NCBI GenBank assembly: GCA_018333075.1
Contig: BORH01000019.1
Location: forward strand, 26,049 to 90,048
DNA length: 64,000 nt
Origin: Heyndrickxia sporothermodurans
Lineage (GTDB): Bacteria > Bacillota > Bacilli > Bacillales > Bacillaceae_C
Direction: 5' to 3'
Shown here: positions 58,077 through 64,000 of the stretch, in pieces
Layout of the letters: each line of letters opens with the position of its first letter
Position numbering within the stretch: position 1 is the first letter of the stretch
The notes under the pieces: model-generated
Told to the model about the DNA's origin: nothing
The model's database searches: none
The model's input: the letters and a program-made list of their open reading frames with translations, nothing else
Made by a program: the position numbers and the translations under genes

Positions 58077-58791
58077 GTGAAGTTTCTCCTCTCAAGCGGT
58101 TTAATATTACTTTATAAACAGTTGTTAAATCACCTAAATCTCTGCGAAAAACATCTTTATCGAGCTTTTGATTTGTTTCTTTATCCCACAAGCGACATGT
58201 ATCTGGTGAGATTTCGTCTGCTAATAAGATTTCACCTTCAGCATTCTTCCCAAACTCAAGCTTGAAATCAACTAATCGAATTCCAAGTTCAAAAAACAAG
58301 TTAGATAACACTTCATTTATTTGTAATGCCTGTTTTTTTAGAGATGCGACCTCTTCTGAACTAGCAATATCCAAAACTTTAATGTGATCTTCAGTAAGTA
58401 AAGGATCGCCAAGATCATCGTTTTTGTAGTAGAATTCCACAATTGGCTGCTTTAATGGAGTACCTTCCTCGATTCCAATCCGCTTTGACAAGCTGCCAGC
58501 CACAGTGTTTCTTGTTACCACTTCTAAAGGAATAATAGAAACATGTTTGACAAGCTGCTCATGATTAGAGATTTTTTCAATAAAATGACTTTCAATCCCT
58601 TGTTCCTTTAGCTTATTAAAAATGAGACTAGTAATTTCATTGTTTAATTGCCCTTTGCCTACAATTTCTGACTTTTTTTCTCCATTAAAGGCGGTTGCAG
58701 AGTCTTTATATTCGACCCATAAAACACCCTCTTGATCTGTTCCATAAATACGCTTTGCTTTTCCTTCATACAATAACCCTTGCTTCTCCAT
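58069..58791 (-). CDS. purC: Phosphoribosylaminoimidazole-succinocarboxamide synthase
   Basis: 240-residue SAICAR synthetase, step 7. [18 protein letters not shown] at the N-terminus, [15 protein letters not shown] in the middle and [10 protein letters not shown] followed by [14 protein letters not shown] near the end are characteristic. The ATG at 58791 follows GGGGG by eight bases; a GTG one codon upstream is less likely. A 140-base spacer with a strong hairpin separates it from purB. Confidence 0.97.
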   Translation of the reverse strand: MEKQGLLYEGKAKRIYGTDQEGVLWVEYKDSATAFNGEKKSEIVGKGQLNNEITSLIFNKLKEQGIESHFIEKISNHEQLVKHVSIIPLEVVTRNTVAGSLSKRIGIEEGTPLKQPIVEFYYKNDDLGDPLLTEDHIKVLDIASSEEVASLKKQALQINEVLSNLFFELGIRLVDFKLEFGKNAEGEILLADEISPDTCRLWDKETNQKLDKDVFRRDLGDLTTVYKVILNRLRGETSHV

Positions 58792-58815
58792 CACATATGC
58801 CCCCTAAGATGTTGG

Positions 58816-58845
58816 GCACTCACGGTGGCAATCACCGCGAGTGTC
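58816..58845. other. GC-rich hairpin in the purB-purC spacer
   Basis: GCACTCACGGTG (58816-58827) and CACCGCGAGTGTC (58833-58845) form a stem of about 11 bp with one mismatch and a 5-nt loop. No T-run follows on the minus strand. It stands just upstream of the purC ribosome binding site and may affect stability or translation. Confidence 0.5.
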
Positions 58846-58932
58846 ATGTTAATAGTCTGATTTCTTGTCATTGCTGATGTTCTACTGATTTGGAAATGAA
58901 AATGAACTGTAAAACTAATGAGTAGAGCCTTT

Positions 58933-60231
58933 TTAGTCGTTTAATCCAAGTCTTTCGAAAATGAAGTCTACATTTTTCAGGTGATGATTGTAGTCAAAGC
59001 AATCTGTAATTTCATCTTTTGTTAATTTGCTTTGAATCGTTGGATCCGCTTCAATCAAATCACGGAATGGTACTTGTGTTTCCCACGCTTCCATTGCTTT
59101 TGGCTGAACCGTATCGTATGCTGCTTCACGAACCATCCCTTTATCAATTAAAGCTAATAGAACACGCTGTGAATAAATAAGACCAAGCGTTTTATCCATA
59201 TTTCGCTTCATATTTTCTGGGAATACAGTTAAGTTTTTTACGATATTTGCAAATCGATTTAACATATAATTCAATGCAATCGTTGCATCTGGTAAAATGA
59301 TGCGTTCTGCTGAAGAGTGTGAAATATCTCTTTCATGCCACAACGCGACGTTTTCATAAGCTGTTGTCATATATCCACGAATAACTCTTGCCATACCAGT
59401 CATATTTTCAGAACCGATTGGATTACGTTTATGCGGCATAGCCGAAGAGCCTTTTTGTCCTTTTGCGAAAAACTCTTCCACTTCACGTGTTTCACTTTTT
59501 TGTAAACCACGAATTTCGACAGCGAATTTTTCAATTGAAGTAGCGATTAATGCAAGTGTCGACATATAGTGTGCATGTCGATCCCTTTGTAGGGTTTGAG
59601 TAGAAATAGGTGCTGCTTGCAAGCCTAACTTTTCACACACGTATTTTTCAACAAATGGATCAATATTCGCATACGTTCCAACAGCACCTGAAATTTTCCC
59701 AAACTCAACTCCTGCTGCTGCCTGTTTAAATCTCTCTAAATTACGCTTCATTTCTTCATACCATAAGCCGAGCTTCAAACCAAATGTAGTCGGTTCAGCA
59801 TGTACACCGTGGGTTCTTCCCATCATAACGGTATATTTATGCTCTTTTGCTTTATTCGCAATAATGCTAATGAAATTCTCAATATCCTTTAAAATAATTT
59901 CATTCGCTTGCTTTAATAAGTAAGATAATGCTGTATCCACGACATCTGTTGATGTTAAACCATAATGTACCCATTTTCGCTCTTCGCCAAGTGATTCTGA
60001 AACAGCTCTTGTAAATGCAACGACATCATGACGTGTTTCTTCTTCAATTTCTTTAATGCGGTTTACATCAAATGTTGCATACTCACGAATTTTTTTTACA
60101 TCTTCTTTAGGAATATCCCCTAGTTCAGCCCAAGCCTCACATGCTAAAATTTCTACCTCAAGCCATGCTTTAAAGCGATTTTCCTCTGTCCAAATTGCGC
60201 CCATTTCCGGACGTGTATAGCGTTCAATCAT
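58933..60231 (-). CDS. purB: Adenylosuccinate lyase
   Basis: 432-residue lyase of the fumarase/aspartase superfamily, acting at step 8 (SAICAR to AICAR) and in AMP formation. It begins [20 protein letters not shown]; the superfamily signature is [18 protein letters not shown] with the catalytic serine. The ATG at 60231 has GGAGG eight bases upstream; an in-frame start at 60261 lies within purK. Confidence 0.97.
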   Translation of the reverse strand: MIERYTRPEMGAIWTEENRFKAWLEVEILACEAWAELGDIPKEDVKKIREYATFDVNRIKEIEEETRHDVVAFTRAVSESLGEERKWVHYGLTSTDVVDTALSYLLKQANEIILKDIENFISIIANKAKEHKYTVMMGRTHGVHAEPTTFGLKLGLWYEEMKRNLERFKQAAAGVEFGKISGAVGTYANIDPFVEKYVCEKLGLQAAPISTQTLQRDRHAHYMSTLALIATSIEKFAVEIRGLQKSETREVEEFFAKGQKGSSAMPHKRNPIGSENMTGMARVIRGYMTTAYENVALWHERDISHSSAERIILPDATIALNYMLNRFANIVKNLTVFPENMKRNMDKTLGLIYSQRVLLALIDKGMVREAAYDTVQPKAMEAWETQVPFRDLIEADPTIQSKLTKDEITDCFDYNHHLKNVDFIFERLGLND

Positions 60232-60251
60232 GTAAATTTCCTCCGATTTCT

Positions 60252-61385
60252 TTAATTCCAAATGTGACTTTTTTCTAATGTGTACAGTGTTTGTACAATG
60301 TCCTCAGTTAGTACAGTAATATGTCCCATCTTTCTTTGAAATTTCGCTTGTTTCTTTCCATATAAATGAATGGACCATTCTGGATGAAACGGGATTTCCT
60401 TCAGTAGTGGTTCCACATGCTGCCCTAAAACATTGACCATAACGACTGGTTTTAAAAGAGTAGGCTTCTTTAATGGCCAGTTGCATACTGCACGAATGTG
60501 CTGAGCAAATTGGGAAAAATCACATGCTTCAATTGAGTAATGTCCTGAATTATGTGGTCTCGGTGCTAATTCATTAACAAATATCTCTCCATTATTTGCA
60601 ACAAACATTTCGATAGCTAATGTACCCACTAATTGTACATGATGAGCTACACTTAAAGCCAACTCATATGCCAACTCGGCTACTTTTTCATTTACTCTTG
60701 CAGGAACAATCGTTTGATGCAAAATATTATCAACATGATTATTTTCTCCTACAGGAAAGCATTCCATGTCCCCTTTTTCGTTGCGTGCGACAATAACAGA
60801 GACTTCCTTTTCAAAAGGGATCCAAGCTTCCAATACACATGCACCATGTTCAAGTAGCTTTTCCGCTTCTAAAACGTCTTCATTGCACTTAATGACCTGC
60901 TGTCCCTTTCCATCATAACCACCACGACTTGTTTTCAAAACACAAGGATATCCAAGCTTGTCTACACCTTTTTTCAAATCGTCCTTAGCTAGGATAATCT
61001 CAAATGGCGCTACTTTTACGCCCGCAGCAACTAATGTATTTTTCTCAATTATCCGATCCTGCGTTATGCGAATAATTTCTGCCCCTTGAGGAACATTAGC
61101 TTTTTTAGTTAAATCCAATAATGCTTCATAATCAATATTTTCAAATTCAAATGTAATGACATCACATTTTTTTGCTAACAAATCTAACGCTTGTAAATCA
61201 TCATAATTAGCAGTGATTTGCTCATCTGCTAATTGAGCGCATGGACAATTTTCTGTTGGATCTAAGACAATGATTCGAAACCCTGCTTCCTTTGCAGCAA
61301 GACTCATCATTCGTCCTAATTGGCCTCCGCCAATAATTCCTATCGTTTTTCCTGGCTGAATATATGAATTACTCAAGTTGATCAC
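60252..61385 (-). CDS. purK: N5-carboxyaminoimidazole ribonucleotide synthase
   Basis: 377-residue ATP-grasp enzyme that makes N5-CAIR from AIR, ATP and bicarbonate. [37 protein letters not shown] and [20 protein letters not shown] are diagnostic. The GTG at 61385 overlaps the purE 3' end by 17 bases; a TTG three codons on (61376) is also possible, as neither has a strong ribosome binding site. Confidence 0.95.
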   Translation of the reverse strand: MINLSNSYIQPGKTIGIIGGGQLGRMMSLAAKEAGFRIIVLDPTENCPCAQLADEQITANYDDLQALDLLAKKCDVITFEFENIDYEALLDLTKKANVPQGAEIIRITQDRIIEKNTLVAAGVKVAPFEIILAKDDLKKGVDKLGYPCVLKTSRGGYDGKGQQVIKCNEDVLEAEKLLEHGACVLEAWIPFEKEVSVIVARNEKGDMECFPVGENNHVDNILHQTIVPARVNEKVAELAYELALSVAHHVQLVGTLAIEMFVANNGEIFVNELAPRPHNSGHYSIEACDFSQFAQHIRAVCNWPLKKPTLLKPVVMVNVLGQHVEPLLKEIPFHPEWSIHLYGKKQAKFQRKMGHITVLTEDIVQTLYTLEKSHIWN

Positions 61386-61857
61386 TGCTTTCTAATACAG
61401 TTTCTTTCAATTTTTCGCGTCTTTCATCCAATTTATTTGCAATATCCGTATGATGAATAGATAGTATTTGTGCAGCCAATAAACCTGCATTTTGAGCTCC
61501 TGCTTTTCCTATTGCCACTGTAGCTACAGGAACACCTCCTGGCATTTGTACAATGGACAATAAGGAATCTAAGCCATTCAATGCTTTAGATTGTACTGGA
61601 ACACCTATTACTGGAAGCGTTGTCTTTGCAGCGACCATTCCAGGTAAATGTGCAGCCCCACCTGCACCAGCAATAATTACACCTACCCCACGTTCCCTAG
61701 CCTCTTCTGCATACTTAAACATTAAATCCGGAGTTCGATGTGCAGAAACTACTTTTTTCTCATACGGAATCTCTAATTCTTCTAAAATCTCACAAGCATT
61801 CTTCATTGTTTCCCAATCGGAAACACTTCCCATGATTACTCCGACTTTGGTCTTCAT
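61369..61857 (-). CDS. purE: N5-carboxyaminoimidazole ribonucleotide mutase
   Basis: 162-residue class I PurE, which rearranges N5-CAIR to [32 protein letters not shown] with the catalytic H40, and [25 protein letters not shown] are typical. It is the first structural gene of the pur operon. GGAGG precedes the ATG. The leader upstream carries the riboswitch and attenuator. Confidence 0.97.
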   Translation of the reverse strand: MKTKVGVIMGSVSDWETMKNACEILEELEIPYEKKVVSAHRTPDLMFKYAEEARERGVGVIIAGAGGAAHLPGMVAAKTTLPVIGVPVQSKALNGLDSLLSIVQMPGGVPVATVAIGKAGAQNAGLLAAQILSIHHTDIANKLDERREKLKETVLESSDQLE

Positions 61858-61904
61858 ATTATCCTCCGTCTCATTATTTATCTGCTATTTTAAAAAGGCT
61901 TTTA

Positions 61905-61956
61905 AAAACAAAAAACCAGATAAACTGCAGCCTTCAAGAGAAAGCAGTTCATCTGG
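61905..61956 (-). terminator. Attenuator of the pur operon leader
   Basis: CCAGATGAACTGC and GCAGTTTATCTGG pair over 13 bp with one mismatch (loop 15 nt), followed on the minus strand by TTTTTTGTTTTT. It lies about 47 bases downstream of the aptamer and before purE, the OFF-state terminator. Confidence 0.88.
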
Positions 61957-62002
61957 GAGAAAACACAAAATAAAGGAAATAATTCCCCAAAATCCACTTT
62001 CT

Positions 62003-62068
62003 CTCATAGTCCAATCATTTACGGTAATCGGGTAGAAACGTATGGGCCATATTCCCATCATATATGAG
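62003..62068 (-). ncRNA. Guanine riboswitch aptamer of the pur operon
   Basis: On the minus strand P1 is CTCATA/TATGAG. The core reads ATATGATGGGAATATGGCCC, ACGTTTCTACCCGATTACCG and TAAATGATTGGACTATGAG, a full purine riboswitch. Position 74 is C (GGACTATG), so the ligand is guanine or hypoxanthine. It precedes the attenuator at 61905-61956. The arrangement equals the B. subtilis pur leader. Confidence 0.93.
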
Positions 62069-62095
62069 AGGAAACTATTCAACTTTAACAATTAC

Positions 62096-62124
62096 ATCTT
62101 AACAACTGACCTCTTTAATGTCAA
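62096..62124 (-). promoter_or_regulatory. pur operon sigma-A promoter
   Basis: Perfect -35 TTGACA (62119-62124), a 17-bp spacer and -10 TAAGAT (62096-62101). It directs transcription into the riboswitch and lies just downstream of the PurBoxes. Confidence 0.82.
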
Positions 62125-62127
62125 CCG

Positions 62128-62172
62128 AAAATCGAACGTTCAAAAATCTTTTTTATTTAATGTTCGTGTTTT
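62128..62172. promoter_or_regulatory. Paired inverted PurBoxes (PurR operator)
   Basis: AAAATCGAACGTT on the plus strand (62128-62140) and AAAACACGAACATT on the minus strand (62159-62172) are two divergent PurBoxes, each with the CGAAC core, just upstream of the pur -35. Such pairs bind the PurR repressor, which PRPP releases. The distal box overlaps the yebG-like stop codon. Confidence 0.82.
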
Positions 62173-62365
62173 ACTCAATCCTTTTTCCTTCAAATATTAT
62201 TTTTTGTGAAGCCGGTTCATACTCCATTTTATTTTGATTATGTATTTCTCTAAAAACAGGCTTTTCAATTCTTCGTACAGGACGATATCCCTCTTTTTCC
62301 ATACGTGTTAAACAGTCTGAAATGGTTTCATTTTCTTGGACTTCAAATTGCTTTTTCTTACTCAT
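62171..62365 (-). CDS. yebG: NETI motif protein (YebG)
   Basis: 64-residue protein with the [28 protein letters not shown] pattern of the small NETI-motif family known from B. subtilis YebG. Its ATG overlaps the yebE-like stop by 8 bases and it stands immediately upstream of the pur control region, as in B. subtilis. Function unknown. Confidence 0.85.
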   Translation of the reverse strand: MSKKKQFEVQENETISDCLTRMEKEGYRPVRRIEKPVFREIHNQNKMEYEPASQKIIFEGKRIE

Positions 62366-62903
62366 GCTTCAGCTTTCCTCTCTTAACTTGTTTTACCCAG
62401 AATCCACCATATATTGTTTTTGGTTCATAGGCTATAATAAATGATTTTGGATCTAACTCCTTAATTTTTTGATATAATTTTAATTCATATTTTCTTGGGG
62501 TCAAAATCTGCAAGGCCATTCGATCCCCCTCTAGACCATTAGCAGCCCAATTGGTCACACCATATCCACTCTCTCTTAGCTGCTTCGGCAAATCTTTATC
62601 ATATTCTTTCGTAATGACATTCACCATAATATATCCTAATGCTAATTTTTCTTCTAGCTTCATCCCAACAATAACTCCTATGCCATAGCCAACAGCATAA
62701 GCAATAACATTTTGGATATGATTTAAATTATCAAGAACAAGCCCTAATCCAACTACATATATGATAATCTCAATCATACTAACAAATGCAGCAACATAAC
62801 GATACCCTTTTAACGTTAAAATCATACGAATGGTAAAAAAGGACACATAAACAATATTAATTAATAAAATAATAATAACCATTATTATACTATTTTGCAC
62901 CAA
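62358..62903 (-). CDS. yebE: DUF2179/UPF0316 membrane protein (YebE)
   Basis: 181 residues: three hydrophobic helices (about 5-25, 36-55 and 60-85) and a C-terminal cytosolic DUF2179 domain with [36 protein letters not shown]. subtilis YebE is the same family in the same place. The TTG at 62903 is seven bases after GGGAGG; a GTG at 62900 is possible, while a TTG at 62918 overlaps that site. The DUF2179 domain is also found in YitT-type proteins. Function unknown. Confidence 0.83.
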   Translation of the reverse strand: MVQNSIIMVIIILLINIVYVSFFTIRMILTLKGYRYVAAFVSMIEIIIYVVGLGLVLDNLNHIQNVIAYAVGYGIGVIVGMKLEEKLALGYIMVNVITKEYDKDLPKQLRESGYGVTNWAANGLEGDRMALQILTPRKYELKLYQKIKELDPKSFIIAYEPKTIYGGFWVKQVKRGKLKHE

Positions 62904-63019
62904 TATGATTCCTCCCAAAAAACATCTTCTCTATATGTTTTTCCTAATTTTCTTTAATCAAACAAAGATCATAAAATATCTTTTTCATTGTGAAAAATTG
63001 TTTGCCGAGTGGTGAGTGA

Positions 63020-63178
63020 ATTTTCTCTATTTGAGGCGTATTTGTTTTGTAGTGCATTGGATTGGGTTTGTGGTACATCGCTGGGATGGTTCCTTTTTTA
63101 GTTTGAGGCGCATTCTTTTTGTTTGGCGACTCATAGATCTGAATTTGTGGCGCATGGAATTGAGTTTATGACGCATAG
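63020..63178. repeat. Repeat array D: 21-bp units, GTGGCGCAT core (class A)
   Basis: A short array of about seven units resembling array A: TTTGAGGCGTAT, TTTTGTAGTGCAT, GTTTGTGGTACAT, GTTTGAGGCGCAT, GTTTGGCGACTCAT, AATTTGTGGCGCAT and AGTTTATGACGCAT. The last three are spaced exactly 21 bp, one gap is 35 bp and one is 16 bp. It lies upstream of the yebE-like gene and is separated from array E by some 190 bases. Same polarity as array A. No supported coding frame. Confidence 0.72.
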
Positions 63179-63198
63179 CCGTCAGCCCGACGGTTTTT
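63179..63198 (+). terminator. Small hairpin with T-run at the end of array D
   Basis: CCGTC (63179-63183) and GACGG (63189-63193) with a 5-nt loop are followed by TTTTT on the plus strand. It looks like a short Rho-independent terminator, but no plus-strand gene precedes it, so it may be chance or end an unrecognised transcript of the array. Confidence 0.35.
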
Positions 63199-63365
63199 GA
63201 AAGAGATTCAGAGTTCAAACATCCTATTCACCCTTTTTGTTGGCCCTTGTGAATATATTTTACTCAGGAGGTAAACATATTTAAAGGAGAAATCCTGTTT
63301 TCTTAGAAGAATTTTTACTTTGAAGGCTGAAATCTTATGCCCACAGAATATATATCCCTATTACA

Positions 63366-63622
63366 GCTGATAGTTTACTATTATAGGGGAAATGCTTATT
63401 TTATTGTCGATAACACAATATTATCGTTGATTTCCTATTTTAAGGGAAGTTATTTCTTCTTTATCGACGATATTTTTTTCAACTATGGCGATAAAATTAA
63501 TAATGTTGTAGATAAAGTTCTAATTTTCGGAGATATATAATGAAAAGAGGATGAAATAATTAGTTTATAGCAGATATAGAGAAAATATCGCAGAAATATT
63601 TGTTTTCTTTCCGTTCATATAC
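63366..63622. repeat. Repeat array E: ~21-bp units, GNNGATAA core (class B)
   Basis: About twelve units of 19-22 bp with the class B core: GCTGATAGT, GTCGATAAC, GTTGATTTC, GACGATATT, GGCGATAAA, GTAGATAAA, GGAGATATA, GCAGATATA and GCAGAAATA. It lies downstream of the 5S gene and its terminator. It shares its polarity with array B but shows no long duplication. The 214 bases from 63623 to the rRNA terminator hold nothing I recognise. Confidence 0.75.
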
Positions 63623-63836
63623 GAAGATCATTTATAATTGAAAATTAGAATTAGCCTATTTTGTAAAGTTATTGTTCTAATTCTTCAAAAGGTCTCTAAA
63701 GTTATTAAAAAAGGTGTTTTATCTCTTCAAGGAATACATAAGCGCGATATAGATGTTCGAAGCATTGAAAATGTCGAAACAGCTTAGGGATATGATAGAG
63801 TAATATAATTTTTAATAATAAAATTTCTATTAAACC

Positions 63837-63869
63837 AAAAACCCACAGAATGTAAATTCTGTGGGTTTT
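63837..63869 (-). terminator. rRNA operon terminator
   Basis: AAAACCCACAGAAT and ATTCTGTGGGTTTT form a perfect 14-bp stem with a 4-nt loop, 7 bases after the 5S gene, with TTTTTGG on the minus strand. It ends the rRNA transcript. Confidence 0.88.
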
Positions 63870-63876
63870 CACCATT

Positions 63877-63994
<118 letters not shown>

Positions 63995-64000
63995 CTTATA

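Noticed and set aside
61885-62091. 68-codon minus-strand frame upstream of purE
   Set aside because: It covers the guanine riboswitch and attenuator and has no ribosome binding site.
63337-63540. 67-codon plus-strand frame over array E
   Set aside because: It lies within the GATA-core repeat units, has no ribosome binding site, and array units of mixed length leave no consistent frame.

Overview
The window is AT-rich chromosomal DNA from a Gram-positive, endospore-forming bacterium of the Bacillaceae (Bacillus in the broad sense). The signs are strong GGAGG-type ribosome binding sites, frequent TTG and GTG starts, a racA gene with Spo0A boxes and a sigma-H promoter, a CIRCE operator, guanine riboswitches, PurBoxes, and a gene order that follows the B. 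subtilis yebE-yebG-pur-yerA-yerB-yerC-pcrB-pcrA-ligA-yerH(camS)-gatCAB-dagK neighbourhood, read here mostly on the minus strand. I cannot name the genus. No phage, insertion sequence, CRISPR array or tRNA was seen.

Layout from left to right. 1-3 kb: a LuxR-type response regulator (cut by the window edge) and its sensor kinase, then a DUF5412-like membrane protein. 3.2-6.3 kb: racA and htpG, convergent, with a repeat array between them. 6.4-8.2 kb: a small plus-strand cluster (GNAT, cupin, PaiB-like, small membrane protein) behind two palindromes. 8.2-11.6 kb: an amidase with two peptide-type ABC permeases but no binding protein or ATPase. 11.9-13.4 kb: putP/opuE. 13.4-15.4 kb: a phosphoribosyltransferase and purine permease under a guanine riboswitch. 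15.5-19.5 kb: dagK and a four-gene ECF sigma factor operon. 19.6-26.1 kb: mixed accessory genes (N-acetyltransferases, nrnB, a lipoprotein, a thioredoxin-like protein). 26.2-29.4 kb: gatCAB. 29.5-34.5 kb: an MFS transporter and the glyoxylate shunt genes aceB-aceA. 34.9-41.4 kb: pcrB-pcrA-ligA-camS. 41.7-43.5 kb: a 37-codon ORF and a putative quorum-sensing pair (an HTH-TPR regulator of RNPP type plus a 51-residue secreted pro-peptide). 43.6-48.8 kb: yerC, yerB, yerA, a small membrane protein and a flavin amine oxidase. 48.9-62.2 kb: the complete de novo purine operon purEKBCSQLFMNHD, with PurBoxes, promoter, guanine riboswitch and attenuator. 62.2-64 kb: yebG- and yebE-like genes and the 5S gene that ends an rRNA operon.

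The most unusual content is non-coding. Five intergenic arrays (3776-4303, 24680-25210, 30919-31462, 63020-63178, 63366-63622) are built from degenerate direct repeats of about 20-21 bp, close to two turns of B-DNA. Two of them have a higher-order period of about 102-104 bp (five units) and one is duplicated at exactly 274 bp (13 units). They fall into three motif classes: a GTGGATCAT-like core, a GTTGATAA-like core and a TCGGGCGTT core. All lie downstream of at least one gene and all have the same polarity in the window. I know of no described family that matches them. The second candidate for new biology is the peptide-regulator pair at 42.0-43.5 kb.
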